From Sipunculus nudus (Eukaryota > Annelida > Sipuncula > Golfingiida > Sipunculidae): a DNA stretch of 64,000 bases. The stretch spans positions 21,085,400 through 21,149,399 of the forward strand of contig CM049322.1 of the NCBI GenBank assembly GCA_026874595.1. Reading direction: 5' to 3'. Positions 21,841 to 35,165 of this stretch are shown in pieces. The notes beneath the pieces are model-generated. The model made no database searches. It worked only from the letters and a program-made list of their open reading frames with translations, and was not told where the DNA came from. How positions within the stretch are numbered: the stretch's first letter is position 1; every line of letters begins with the position of its first letter. The translations under genes and the position numbers were made by a program.

Positions 21841-23300
21841 TTGCTGCTCCAGCAAAGTGTTGTGCAGATCTGTTTGCGAATACTTTTAAAACAAATACAC
21901 AAAACCCCGACACACCCTCACTTCAAGAATGATTTCTTAAAAACAGCTAAACAAATAATTGATGAAAGTAAAACATTGTTTAAGCCTCTAGAAAACTCGA
22001 CCATGGTAGACAGTGATGAAAACACAGCAGTAAGACCAGTGGGAGTTCTAGAAGTTAAACTGGCTCTTCCCAAATCCAAAGGCAAATCAGCCCCTGGTCT
22101 GGACAAACTCACTTACAAAATACTAAAGAAAATGCCAGACCCCTGTCTAAGGAGAATTGCAAACCTATCCACGCTCCGCATTCCATGGGGATAGTTTCCG
22201 ATTTAATGGAAAAGGGCATTAGTAACCATGATCCCAAAACCTGACAAGACAACTGACAAACAGACAAATTTCAGGCCTTTCAGCTTGCTTCCCTGTCTGG
22301 GCAAGCTATTTGAAAAAATCCTTAAAAATCAAAATACTACATTCTTAGAGATTAGACCGGCTGAGCTGTGTGGCCCAATTTTTAATGATGACCAATCAGG
22401 CTTTCACTCCAGGAGTTCAATGTGTGATCACATATTCCAGCTCAGTCAGGCCATTGCGAATGGTATGAAACAAAGACAGCACAACTTAGCCACATTTCTT
22501 GACGTAGAAAAGGCCTTTGATGCAGTATGGTCTGACGGCCTCTGCATTAAAGTTATGAGATTCCATCTGCCACATAAGCTAGTGAGGTTAATCTCCTCAT
22601 TCTTGACAGATAGATCCCCTTATGGTTAATCATAAAGGTACATAATCTGAGAAGATTACACTTGAAGCTGGGACTCCCCAGGGCTCAGTGCTGAGCCCTT
22701 TACTCTTAATCATGTATATTACAACCTTCCAAAGATGGGACAAATGGTCAGCATTTCACAATACGCTGAGGACTTAGCTATCTGGGCCACTGGTTCCAAA
22801 GTTTGCTATTCACACAACTCAGTCCAAGCCCAGCTCGCCCACATAAGCAACTAGTGCAACACCTAGAGAATCAAACTAAATCAAACAAAAATGGTTTTGT
22901 TTAGTAAAGCGTACAATCCAAAATATTTTGAAGCTTATAAAACTGTTAGATGAAAATTTAAAAGATTCTGATGCTGCCAGGTTCTTAGGTGTAATTTTTT
23001 ACAAAAAGCCACTTGGCGCCCACACATAGAGCATATCAGTCAAAGAATGTGGAGTAGGATTAATGCTCTAAAGGCTGTGTGCTATTTGAAGGATGGACCT
23101 AAACTGGAGACAGCTGCAGGCTTTATATAAACAATGGATCCACCCTATAGGCATAAAGGGTATCGATAGCTTTCTTAGGTGCAGCTAAGACACAAATATA
23201 TAAACTAGAAGTTCAACAGAATAAAGCCCTCAGAGCAGCCTTAAGAGTTAGTAGGTTCACTAAAACATCAGAACTAAGGGCACGCACAAACACACCTGTT
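21841..23300 (+). pseudogene. LINE ORF2 reverse transcriptase, degenerate
   Basis: The first preserved stretch (21841-22194) contains LPKSKGKSAPGLDKLTYKIL. The next (22228-22629) contains MIPKPDKTT, NFRPFSLLPCLGKLFEKIL, DDQSGFHSRSSMCDHIF, and TFLDVEKAFDAVWSDGL with the first catalytic Asp. Beyond the stop at 22627, shifted frames give AGTPQGSVLSPLL and QYAEDLAIWATG. The latter corresponds to the FADD box and carries an E for the first catalytic D. Order and motifs fit a Jockey-like non-LTR reverse transcriptase. Many stops mark it as an old, inactive copy. A run of A at about 23709-23720 may be the remnant tail. Confidence 0.82.
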
Positions 23301-23767
23301 AAAGACTACATGACAGAAAAATCTGTCAATACTTAAAACAGGATAAAACATACTGAGTATAAACTCAATACAGATTTTAACAAATGACCACAAGCATAAA
23401 ACAGCCAACAATAAATTTGTTTCTCCTCTAGACATAATCCTATCATATCCGTATAGAAAGAGACTAACATCACATCCACTAAGCAAGCAGTCTTTTCAAG
23501 TCAGCTTGATCTTACCTTGCACCCAGTTTAGTATTTATAGAACTTAGCTATCTCTATCTCCTCTGATTTTCTCCTAAACTTTGGGCCTAATAGTAAAAAG
23601 ATAATAATTAAACATTCAATTAGATATCATCTTTATCGTTGCTGAAGGAGCGCCTATGGTGGGGGTCCGCAACTATGCATGTTGCTTGAGCGCCATCTTT
23701 TCCTTCTTTAAAAAAAAAAATCCCCTCCAATTTCTGATTTTTAAAGAATTTTTATTGGAGTTTTCAA

Positions 23768-23970
23768 TTTTGGCCATGTGAGCGGGATATCTCTAAAAGT
23801 ATTCAACACAGGAATTTCATTTCTTTGGTGCTGATACATATCAACACAATCTCGGTCAAGTTCAAAGATGGATGATCTTGATCTAATTCTCAAGGTCACA
23901 GAGTTATAATAGAAAAACTTAGGAGCTTATTTCTCAGGAACCACTGGATGGATTGTTTTGGAATGTGGAA
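23768..23970. repeat. Interspersed repeat, right of LINE
   Basis: Homologous to 17745-18075 (GGGATATCTC, GGTGCTGATACATATCAA, TCTCGGTCAAGTTC and TTATTTCTCAGGAACCACTGG). Confidence 0.7.
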
Positions 23971-24223
23971 TGGTCATTTGCCTTGATGATCTCTTAAGTG
24001 CTGCATGACTTACAAAGACTGGGGCCAGACTTACAAAAGTTACTAAATACCTCTCTAGTTCCTATTCACAACTTTAATAAGAGACATCTGTACAGATATA
24101 CATCCATGTGAGAACAAATATTACATGAATACTTGTTACTGTTACCATCCATTAATACTGCTCTTTTTGCTGAGGGCTTTTGTCAGCTTTTGCTGATATT
24201 CTAGGTTTTTTTTTTTGCTCAGC

Positions 24224-26300
24224 TGACTGAAAGTTATCTGAGAAATAGCAGTCACACTCTGTCTGTCATCCGTCTGTCTGTCCATTAACAGGGCACAAAT
24301 TGTAAACACTAGAGCTAGAATCTTATAACGTAAAATCCAAAGAGGTTTATGAAAAATCTCCTGGGAAACCTGAAATTAGGCCTCTGTTAAGCATATCCTC
24401 CAAGCTATGGGCCCACAACTACCCCCCCCCCCCCCCCCCAGGATAATTAAAAAATTGATACAAAGCTACAGTATCTGAACGACTAAAGCATTGATCACCA
24501 TGATTTTCTGCATGCATATTGATCATGGTGTGTTTCATCAGTTCCTGCAGACTGGTGGTATCAAATGGAATTTTTTTTTCTTTATTTTTGAGACCTTCAA
24601 AGATATGGTAATCTGTTAACAGGGCACAAATCGTAAACATAGGACCTAGAATCTTTTAACCTGACATCTAGGGAGGTCCATGAAAAATCTCCATGAAACC
24701 AGAAATTAGGCCTCTTTTACCCATATCCTTTTAGCTATGGTTCTCAGAAGTACCCCCAGAACAATTAAAAATTTGTTACAAAAGCTCCAATATCTTAACA
24801 ACAGATGCAATGATCACCATGATTTCTTGCATGCATGCATATTTATCATGGGTTGTTTCATGAGTTCCTGGAGACTGCTGGCACCACCTGGATTTTTTTT
24901 TTTAATTTTACGCAATTTTTCCCAATTTTTGAGACCTTCAAAGATGTAGTCATCTTTAACAAATCATTATTCAACCTAGAATCTTGTAATTTAACATGCA
25001 AGGAAGTCAATGAAAAATCCCCTTGGAAACTTGAAATTAAGTCTCTGTTACCCATTTTTTTAACTATAGGGCTTGTAAGTACCCCTCAGTATAATTGTAT
25101 CCTCAAAAACAAAGTTTTCGGATACTATGTTTTTGACTGGTTTCCCCCGCCGCCCTCGCATTCGTTTCCAGAATTGAACCCTGAGACCACAGGACAGATT
25201 TTTCTGAAACTTTACACCATTATCGGGTCACATATGTATGAACTGGTGCCAAAATATTCTGCGTTGACCTCTGACCTTTCTTCTCTCCAGTGAGTCCATC
25301 TGTCAACTGTGCTGACACATTAACTCACATATTCTCAGACTTATTTGACCAATCAGGCTAAAAATTTTGCAAAAATGTAGCCCTTGTATAGCTTTATAAC
25401 ATACACAAAATTGGTGGCACCGCCTGCAACAATTTTTGCACAGCGTCCATCTGTTCATCTGCCTAAGGATAAAATCACTCATCTCTGCAGTGGTTGGACT
25501 TATCCACCTGAAATTTTGCATGTGTATACATCCTGGATAGCTTTCTTGATTTTATGACAGGTGGCGCCACCTACATTCACATTCAGGCTGCAGACATCCA
25601 GGCTTATATCTCAGGACTAGCTTGACCTATTCCCTTGTAATTTTGCATGTGTATACATCTCACATATCTCTTTATCATACACAAAATTAGTGGTGCCTCC
25701 TGCAACCATTTTTGCACAGCATCAATCTGTTTGTCTGCTGTTGGATAAAATCACTCGTATACAAGCAGTGGTTTGACTTATCTGCCTAAAATTTTGCATA
25801 TGTATACAACTTGGATTGCTTTCTGGATTTTGTGGCAGGTGGCACCACCTACATACACATTTCAGTTGTAGACATCCATGCTAGTATGCAACACACCTCA
25901 CTCTATATCCCCTTTCCACTCAATCCATTCCTCACTTCACCCATCCCACTGATTTCGGGGATACACATAGTGGTTTGTCAACGTACCAGTATTCTAGTTA
26001 AAAATATGATACAAAACCTCCATTTTCTGAACTAATTAATGCATTCATCACTATGATTCATCATGGAATGTTTCATCATTTCCTGTAGACTGGTAACCTA
26101 CCTTGATTTTATTTTGTTAAATATTTTGCATTTTCTTCAAATTTTTATTTTTGATACCTTCAAAGATGCAGTTGTCCTTAACAGGGCACAAGTCATAAAC
26201 ATTGCACCTAGAATCTTCTTACTTGACATTCAGGGAGGGCCATGAAAAATCTCCTTAGAAATTTGAAATTAGGTCTCTGTTACCCATATCATCTGCGCTA
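24224..26300 (+). repeat. Family-B tandem-core element with internal ~305-bp duplication
   Basis: The 5' end is TTTGCTCAGCTGACTG, followed by a GTCTGTC-rich stretch and AACAGGGCACAAATTG. Units with AGGTCTCTGTTACCCATAT and GACATTCAGGGAGG follow at about 24300, 24610, 24950 and 26170. A different internal unit (TGCAACCATTTTTGCACAGC, AAATTTTGCATGTGTATACA, GGTGGCGCCACCTAC) is tandemly duplicated at 25310-25880. A 17-C homopolymer lies at 24422-24438. Open frames inside are not supported. Confidence 0.6.
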
Positions 26301-27544
26301 TGCTTCAGTTGAATGAGGATACCACCTACAAAATTTATCAAACAGCTGATGAAGTTCCTATTGTGAATGTCTTCCTAGTCAGCTGAGTGTCATTACCTTC
26401 TGGGCAAAATGCGAAATAGAAGGTGCACACATGCACACTTACATGTAAATTTTCTTTTGTGCAGGTAGAAATCATACAGAGGGTGCCCACTGTGCATGTA
26501 TTATAAACCAATGAAAAACTGTTGGAGCAGTGTCTTGTATTGTTACAATTCATATTAAACATCACAATCATAAATTAAAAAAAGCATCCGATATGGGGAC
26601 GCAAACCCTGCACGGAAGATAGTGATATGTTATTTTAATTAGTCTTGTGTTAATGCTGGTAACTTTTAAGTGAATTGTTTTTTAAATGCCCTTTTGGTAT
26701 TGCAGTTCTTGCCTATATAAAAATAAAACAAACAAAAACCATACTCCCCCCACACCATGAGGTATGTATGTCATTTACGGACACCATTCAGGGAAATGGC
26801 ACATGGTGTAATGTCATTGTCACCTGTGACATAATGGATCACGCTCGACAGATGGCTGTATGGTAACATGCAAAGAGTGTAAGTGGTAAAATTTGCTATA
26901 AAACCACATAAACTACATTATGAGGTTATTCACACTTGGATTCACACCAATTTTGAACTTTATAAACACTTCCACAACACCATGCAGCCTATTATGATAA
27001 ATTTCAATAAAGTCTGTTATTTCGTCTCCAGAAATGATAGTCCAGACATACACACACACAGAAACAAGTGAAAAAAATAACCCTTTCTTCACACAGTGTT
27101 AATAAGCATTTATATTCTTTGAGCAACAGAAACTCCTTAACAAGCAAATTTTCTCATTAGTATTACATTTAGGTGCATGTTGAAACCTTAGATGCTTGTA
27201 GGTTTTGTTTCAAGGGAGCATGTAAATTTTTTAGCCTAATTTGTACCGTGCCCCTGGGTCACTTGTTTATATTCAAATGTGATTAAATATTAGGATATGA
27301 CATTAGATGCTCAATGACATATTTCAATATATAATCAGGTGTAAATACTTTGTAGCATTTCATTTTATCTCTTAAATTTGGCTAGACCTTGGTATGTAAC
27401 GCTGGTACTCTGAAACTAGTCCACTCAATCATTTTTTTCAACTTTCATGGGATTTAATTTTTAACTAACATGGCCATATATTTAACTGCTTGCTTATTTA
27501 CTTGCTTATTAACTTAAGTTTATGTTGATTTGAAAATTGAAAAT
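26301..27544. other. Stretch with one exon-like segment only
   Basis: No recognised repeat or gene apart from the exon-like segment at 26706-26761. The open frames at 26338-26571 (minus) and 26883-27071 have no recognisable domain. Confidence 0.45.
26706..26761 (+). other. Candidate internal exon (56 nt)
   Basis: Flanked by a strong acceptor (TTTTGGTATTGCAG) and a donor (GAG|GTATGTATG). After two leading bases it reads 18 codons, LAYIKIKQTKTILPPHHE, and ends in phase 0. No family recognised. AT-rich DNA gives chance splice sites, so confidence is low. Confidence 0.25.
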
Positions 27545-28690
27545 TTTAATTTTTACAGCTTTTTTTCAGCTAATTGTATTATCAGATTTGCAACATTGGT
27601 CTGATCTAGGGTCCGTCTGTCTGTCTGTCCGTCTGGATGTCCGTCCCTAAGACTGGCACGTTTCGACACAGTTGGACCTACAAATCTGAAATTCGGCATA
27701 CACTTAGATGTCCCCAAAATCTCCTACCATGCCGAAAATTGGGTCAATAGGACTTCGTTCCTTCGAGATATTAAGGAAAAACCTCAATTTTTTATTAGAA
27801 ATCTATTTTCACACTTCAGGACTGCCTAATATCAAAACCACTCATCTGGTTTTCTTCATATTTACCATAAATGTTTCTCTATATAGTTCCTATGTACATG
27901 CCAGATATTAAGTCAGTATTATAAAATTTAAAAAAGTTATGGGCCCAAACATAATGGACTTTGTGAAAAAATCAGGAAGATATTTGGTCACTTAAGACCA
28001 AAAGTGTTAAAGGTAGGGACTTTTTTCCAGTAATACAACTTTAATTAATCTAAATTTAATTGTATACCAAAAATTAGATCAAAATCTGTTAAATTTTTTA
28101 AATATTGGCAAAAATATAAAATTGGTACCTTAAATTTTGCCCAACTTTGGCCACGGCACATTTTTTTCCTGTAAGTACTGTGGATTTAATTTTCACAGCA
28201 TGTATACATAAGGATTTAATCTGTTCAAATCTGAAATTTGAAAATAAAAGCTGCAAAATTAGGCTAGTTATTGAATTTTTTGGAGGCTCTTGTTGTATTC
28301 CCTTACATTGTCAAGCAGTCCACTTCGATGACTGTAGGTCATTCAGTGCACATCTCTATGCTCCCCAGGCTGTTGGCATAATTTTAGATGTCCCCAAAAT
28401 CTCCTACCATACCGAAAATTGGGTCATTAGGACTTCGTTCCTTCAAGATATTAATGAAAAAAAACTCCATTTTCCAAAAAAAAGCCATTGTTACACTTCA
28501 AGGCTGCCTAATATCAAAACCACTGATCTGTTTTTGATCGTATATAGTATTCACATTCTTTCATACATTTTCTATGAACTTACCAAAAATTGGGTATATT
28601 TTGAAGTTATGGGCCAAAACATAATGCAATTTTTTGAAAAATCAGGAAATATATTTACTCACCTAACATGAGAATTGCTGAACCTAGAGA
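27545..28690 (+). repeat. Family-D element (CAGCTAATTGTATTATCAG 5' end) with internal duplication
   Basis: It starts TTTTTTTCAGCTAATTG, followed by a (GTCT)n/(GTCC)n stretch at 27610-27650, the same architecture as families A-C. A segment with TAGATGTCCCCAAAATCTCC and GGACTTCGTTCCTTC occurs at 27707-27790 and again at 28386-28470, a tandem duplication with a period of about 680 bp. Related fragments lie at 43880-44120. The 174-residue frame at 28147-28671 is repeat-derived. Confidence 0.6.
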
Positions 28691-29970
28691 CTTTTTTTAA
28701 GGAATATAACTTTATTTAATCAAGATTCAATTGTTTACCCAAAATTAGATCTGAATTTTGCAAATTTTTCAAGTTATTAGCATAAATAAAAAATCAATAC
28801 CTTAAATTTTGTCCAACTTTGGCACTGTTGATTTAATTTTCACAGCATATATACATAAGGATTTAATCTTTTAAAATCTGAAATTTCAAAGAAATTGATT
28901 GGAAAGAATAGCTTTTATTCATGTTTTCATACACCATGTCAAGTGTTGTTTACATCTAGTCCACCTAGTAGTACAGCCTTCACTTGCATTATGTAACCCA
29001 CCCCAGGCAGCTTGCCTTGTGTCAGCTTGGCCACTACCAGCAGGCTTCCCCTCTGCACTCCCCCCACCCCCAGATGGTGCATAAACTAGATGAATGTTAT
29101 TATTTTCTGTATTTGATTCATTCTTATTCTAGGCTATGCTACATTTTAGATTTTGTATTGTACCACCAGGGTTACAATGATTAAAGTGTACATTTAATTG
29201 TGTCCACAAAGTGGTGTATTGCTATGAAAGTGTGGATGTTAATGAGATAAGTAATTCCTTACTTCAGAGGAGTAAAAACTTCACCAGGTGTGAAATTGAC
29301 TGTTAATTCCAGTAATAAATTAAAACTGGGATAGTAATTAGCACAATGATATTGTTTGTCCCTCATTCAACCAACAGTGTGTATACTTTATTTGAAAAGA
29401 TGTTTTTTTTTATCAAATTTACTGAATCTTTTATTTTATTTTGGTGAATAAAATTAAGCAATGTACTGAAAACTCCAATGTGCAAAACTTTTTAATAGTG
29501 ATTCAAGGAATATTCTTGTAGATGCCACTTTGTGGCATTATTTTCTTTTAAATTCAGTTTAAACATTTATGATTTAAAATAATAAAATATATGTGTATGC
29601 ATAATATGACCCAATATGAGCTACACTCTGGATATATGATGATTGCAACTTTTGCAACAATTCTAATATTTTAACTTATAGTTTCAGTTTTTTACTCTGT
29701 ATATATAATGATTGCAACTTTTGCAACAATTCTAATATTTTAACTTATATATTCAGGTTTTTTTATTAAAAATTTATAAAACCTATAAATAAAAAAAATG
29801 ATTCAGATAAAAACTTCTTAATGGAAAAAGTGGATATGCTTAAAAAAATAGGCTTATATATAAACTTAAATGCATTATTCCCTTGAAAGTGAAATAAAGG
29901 TATTAGTCCATTCTGTCCACTTGCCTGTCCATCTGTAAATTTTCATATGCATTACAGTATCTCAAAACTT
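28691..29970. repeat. AT-rich repeat interior with a small tandem duplication
   Basis: A segment of about 65 bp containing TGATTGCAACTTTTGCAACA is duplicated at 29625-29755. Otherwise the stretch is AT-rich. It may be the interior of a composite element whose 3' hairpin end is at 31645-31680. Confidence 0.45.
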
Positions 29971-31341
29971 TTACTGTTTTTCTTCATGACAGTCTTGTCA
30001 GAGTATTAGTTTGCAATCATATATTTAGAACTTTACTATAACCAAGTAGGAGGGCCCCTTTCTTCTTAGCTTTTCATATTCTTATATAAATGAAAAACAT
30101 TACAATAGAATATTTCTACATCCACCTTCGTGCTGCCCTCACTTTTCCCTTCTCCGAACCCCATCCCAAAGTCAGCCTCAGTAAGCAAGAACAAGATGAA
30201 TCATATATATTCATACTTTAATATTTTGTATAACTATTTATCCATAGGTACCTATGTACATGCCAGAAATTATGTCAATATTGTGTAATATTTGACATAG
30301 TGGGCATCACAATAATGTACCTTGTCAAGACTAAAGAGATATTGTGTCATACAGTCACTAATTCATAAATCACTTCATCAGCATAGTTAATCATAAAATC
30401 ATATATGTCAAATTGAAAGCTTGCATTTACTGTTTTTTACTTCATGACAGTCTTGTCAGAGTATTAGTTTGCAATCATATATTTAGAACTTTACTATAAC
30501 CAAGTAGGAGGGCCCCTTTCCTCTTAGCTTTTCATATTCTTATATAAATGAAAAACATTACAATAGAATAATTCTACATCCACCTTCGTGCTGCCCTCAC
30601 TTTTCCTTTCTCTGAACCCCATCCCAAAGTCAGCCTCAGTAAGCAAGAACAAGATGAAACAGATATATTCATACTTTAATATTTTGTATAACTATTCGTT
30701 CATAGGTACCTATGTACATGCCAGAAATTATGTCAATATTGTGTAATATGTAGACATAGTGGGCATCACAATAATTTACCTTGTCAAGACTAAAGAGATA
30801 TTGTGTCATACAGTCACAAATTCATAAATCACTTCATCAGCAAAGTTAATCATAATATCATATCTGTCAAATTGAAAGCTTGCATTTACTGTTTTTCTTC
30901 ATGACAGTCTTGTCAGAGTATTAGTTTGCAATCATATATTTAGAACTTTACTATAACCAAGTAGGAGGGCCCCTTTCCTCTTAGCGTTTCATATTCTTAT
31001 ATAAATGAAAAACATTACAATAGAATATTTCTACATCCTCCTTCGTGCTGCCCTCACTTTTCCCTTCTCCGAGCCCCATCCCAAAGTCAGCCTCAGTAAG
31101 CAAGAACAAGATGAATCATATATATTCATACTTTAATATTTTGTATAACTATTCGTCCATAGGTACCTATGTACATGCCAGAAATTATGTCAATATTGTG
31201 TAATATGTAGACATAGTGGGCATCACAATAATGTACCTTGTCAAGACTAAAGAGATATTGTGTCATACAGTCACAAATTCATAAATCACTTCATCAGCAT
31301 AGTTAATCATAACATCATATCTGTCAAATTGAAAGCTTGCA
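29971..31341. repeat. 457-bp unit in three tandem copies
   Basis: The phrase AGTCTTGTCAGAGTATTAG starts at 29991, 30449 and 30906, giving periods of 458 and 457 bp. Units are almost identical (single-base differences such as CTTCTTAGC versus CTCTTAGC), so the triplication is recent. Each unit also carries AGGTACCTATGTACATGCC and a CAAGTAGGAGGGCCCCTTT segment. No coding frame spans a unit. Confidence 0.93.
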
Positions 31342-31644
31342 GACTACCATACACTTTAGATCCTTCAAAAAATAGCCTTATCATCATTCTACTACTGCTT
31401 ATTACTGCTGTCATTGCATTCATATTTGCTCAAATATATTACAATTTTCAACCCCTCCTAAATAAATAAAAAATAAACCACTATATTTGACTCTATTAAT
31501 CCATCAGTCAGGTTATTTCATTTATCATTTACTCACATATTACATTACATTCCTTTATAATAGCCCAACATGTCCATGATATTCATAAGCTTTATCGACT
31601 CGATATAGTATCACAGTGGAGAAACATTTATAGTCCAATCACGA

Positions 31645-31680
31645 TCAGCTGAGCGCCGTGACCCATGGGTCCCTTGTTTT
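31645..31680 (+). repeat. 3' hairpin end of a tandem-core element
   Basis: CAGCTGAGCGCCGT, then the palindrome GACCCATGGGTC (31660-31671), then CCTTGTTTT. It is nearly identical to positions 30-60 and probably closes the composite element that begins at 27545. Confidence 0.55.
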
Positions 31681-32002
31681 GTTGAATTTATCTTTACCAG
31701 TGATTTAATTTCAGTTAAATGCTATCTGAAACATGCCCCTTGGATGTAGATCAGTTCATTGTATATATTGGTTTTAAAATATAGCCAAATAAAATTATTT
31801 CGTTTATATAGATTTATATATATTCTACTTTGATGATCCCACTGATGCATCATTGTCAAAGTAAAGCTCTTTATGCAGTATGTATCTAATCTTAGTCTAC
31901 CTAATATACTGGTACATACATTTTTTAAGTTTATGGGACCCCCAGCAATGTTCATCATCTATACATGCATGAAAAAATTTTGCTTCTTCTTTTTCTCTGC
32001 AG

Positions 32003-32092
32003 GTGTGCCAGGCTGTGGCCGTAATGTTCCATCTCAAACTTGACCACTTCATGCCAGCCACCAGTTTGATAGGAGCAAATCTCTTTGTTTGA
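32003..32092 (+). other. Candidate terminal coding exon
   Basis: A very strong acceptor (CTTCTTCTTTTTCTCTGCAG) precedes 29 codons reading VCQAVAVMFHLKLDHFMP and onward to a TGA at 32090-32092. It is more GC-rich than its flanks. The minus strand is also open here, which weakens the case. Family not recognised. Confidence 0.3.
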
Positions 32093-32461
32093 GCTTGAAA
32101 TATTGCCTCTGACATTTGTGTCAGGGTAATCAATAAGTTTTGAAATTAAGATTTTCTTAATTGTTAAATATCTATGCACTGTTGAAGGCATTTGATTATT
32201 ATTCTTTAAAGAACTGCACATTGAAACTGATCAGATAACTAATAATAATTGGTATTCATCATTAGACTAAATCTTATAAAGCAGTTTGGTAAATGCACTT
32301 TACTCAGAATAATTTAAGGAACAGGACAAGTCAGAATTTATGGATCTTCAATTAACTGTTGGCCACTTTACATATTCAATGTTACAGAAAGAAATATTGC
32401 CCTGGTATATATAAGGCACATGTTAAATGGATGATTTATTTCATATGTTACATGTTTGCAG

Positions 32462-32598
32462 GCAGCAGTTGAAGCCTTCAAGATAGAATGATCCCTGGAG
32501 GATAGCCCACAGGAAAAGACAACCCACATACTGGCCACATGGGAAAGAATGATTTCCAAGAGCCCTCAAGGACTGATAGATCCGATAGTTCAATACTG
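32462..32598 (+). other. Exon-like segment, probably untranslated
   Basis: Acceptor TTACATGTTTGCAG and donor CTG|GTGAGG bound 137 nt that have stops in all three frames. If transcribed it would be a UTR or lncRNA exon. The minus strand is open across it (32368-32666) but shows no domain. Confidence 0.2.
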
Positions 32599-33124
32599 GT
32601 GAGGAGACACACTGGCAGACCAGACAGCCCAATGCAGGTGAGACTTGAATACCTATCATAGAACAAACAGATAAAGGATTAATTTAATCTTTAGTCCCTG
32701 CCATAGGATGGAGAATACTAAAATGGTCCACATCTGTCCGTCCCTCCTTCTCTACTAAATATCTTCAAAACCCATTTTTTTCCCACAAAATTTTATTTAC
32801 ATACATAGTCACCACCTGCAGGTGCTGCCACCTATGTTACACTATTTTCCACGATCCAAAAGGGTCTTTTCCACTCTTTTACTTGTAAGTGAATAAATAT
32901 GAAAACCTGATGCTTCAAATTAATTTTCCCTTGTGCATACATGTTCATCATGTGATTGATATGTAATTTTTAGAGTTTGGGTCAAAGGTCAACATTTTTC
33001 ATACTTTTCTGTTCAGATATTGGGACCTCCTTTATTAGGGAAACATGATAATCAGTCCCCAACTGTAGGATTAGTCCCCCATCTGGCTGTCTGTCTGTCA
33101 GTCTGTCATGCCATCTGGCCACCC

Positions 33125-34450
33125 GTCCGACCTGCCACATTTTTTAGCTCAGCTGACTGTAAGTCAACTGAGGTGTAGGAATGGCGCTTTGTCTGTTGGC
33201 CTTCGGGGCGTCTGGCCGTCCGAGGTCTGTTAGCAGGGCACAAATCGTAACTGCTGGTCCTAGAAACTCCTAAGTGAACATCCAGGGAGGTCAATAAAAA
33301 ATCTCCAAGGTATTGGGCTTGAAAGTACCCCCAGAATAATAAAACATTTGATACAAAACCTCCATTATCTTGATACTTAATGCATTGATTGTCATGAATC
33401 TTGCCTTGAATATTGACCATGACTAGTTTTGTCAGATCCCAAAGAGTGATGATGCCATCTGTATTTTTCTTATTTTAGCGAATATTATTCTATGTTTTTT
33501 TACTATAAAATGACAACAATCATGTCAGTTTCTCAGTTGAGATTACATCTAGTGCTCCACAACCTGGTGTGTTATTGATCACAAGTGGATGCCCTATAGA
33601 AATCACCCTGTCCGTCTTTTTGTCTGTCTGTCTTTTCATCCCTCCATCCACACAAATGGTTTTCAGATGAAAACTCCAGTTTGGATTGACACATGGAATT
33701 TTAACTTGACTTACATATGGCCCACCACTAAATCCAGAAACTTTATGATTTTTAAGTCATGAGGTCAGAGGTCAAGGTCACAGGACCCACTTATTTAAAA
33801 AAGATTATGGCTGCATTTTTATAGCCTAGCGCTTTTCATCCCAAACTTTCCATCTTGCTCATTTAGCTTACTTGCCAGTATGGGGAGAGCATAAATAAAT
33901 TTAGGGTAACAAGGTCAAAGGTCAAGGTCACAGGGGACCATCTGTTCACAAATTAGTTTCCAGATGATAATTCCAGTTTAGTTTGACATATTGGTTTCAA
34001 ACTTAACTTATATATGGCTCACCACTTAAGCAAGAACCCTGTTGATTTTTAGGGGCCAAGGCCAAGGTTACAGGACCCATTTCTTTAAAAAGAATGTGTA
34101 TGCATTTCAAGCCAAGCTTTTCATCACAAATTTTCCATCATCTAGATATTGCTTACCTGCCAATAGGGGAAGATTCTATTAGATTTTTTGGTCAGTGGGT
34201 CAAAGGTCAAGGTCACAGGGCCCATCCATTCACAAATTAGTTTATATGGCTGATAATTCTGCTTTGGATAGACAGATTGGCTTCAAACTTAATTTATTAA
34301 TGACCCACCACTTAAGTTAGAATCATTTTGATTTTCAGGGTGCAGAGATCAAAGGTGAAGGTCACAGGAGCCACATCTTTAAAAAGATTGTGGATGCACT
34401 GTAAATTAAACTTTTCATCCCAAACTTTTCATCTTTTACACATGGTTTTC
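33125..34450 (+). repeat. Family-B 5' fragment followed by three ~280-bp tandem units
   Basis: 33141-33430 begins TTTTTTAGCTCAGCTGACTG and continues with GGGCACAAATCGTAAC. Then 33600-34440 holds about three units of roughly 280 bp, each with GGTCAAAGGTCAAGGTCACAGG, TTCACAAATTAGTTT, a GATAATTCCAGTTT phrase and CTTTTCATCCCAAACTTTCC. The same family is at 4430-4800. Confidence 0.6.
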
Positions 34451-35031
34451 TTGCCCAAAGTGAGGCAATATGTATCAATATGGCAATAATACCTGCTAAG
34501 AATCAAGGTCCTGATTAGTTACACTGCATACAAATGTTTTAATATCTAATTTATGTCAGAATATCAAGAAAAATAATAGATGGTTAAATGTAAATGAAAC
34601 TCTACTATTTTTTTTGTGATTAATACTACATAATTAAAATCCACATGTATTACATTAATCACATATAACATAAACCTTATTGTTGCTGTGAGGTCAAATC
34701 ATAAAGACTGCTATTATAGACCTTTTTGCAGTATACAGTGGGTAAAAATAAAACACATGAAATTTCATAAAGTTAAAATAATGGGTTAATAATTCCAGTT
34801 CCTCTGATTCATATGCCTATAAGAATCAGGCCAGCCAAGAAGTAGATTATGATTTCAAAATATTCTAATCTGAAAACACCAGATTTCAATCATGAAGTCT
34901 TCAGCACTGGATTGTAATCTTGGCTTGCCCAGATTGTGATTGTATTCTTAACTGACCCAGATCAAAATTGAATTTTTCAAATATTTCTTATACCCTTTTT
35001 TATACCCTATCCCCCCCCCACCCCAACCCAG

Positions 35032-35165
35032 TTCTGCCAACTTCAAAAGTGCTGTATGATCCTCCAACAATGCAGCAGCTTGTGTACATGTGTTTAACTT
35101 TACAGCACATTTACCGCAAATCAGAAAAACCAACAATGTTTATCGATGGTTGTGTAAAGTTGTGA
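35032..35165 (+). other. Candidate terminal coding exon (43 codons)
   Basis: A long pyrimidine tract (34990-35029) ends in CCCAG. After two leading bases the frame reads 43 codons, including PTSKVLYDPPTMQQLVYMC and LQHIYRKSEKPTM, and ends at a TGA (35163-35165). Composition and codon variety look coding, unlike the low-complexity frames nearby. No family recognised. Confidence 0.35.
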
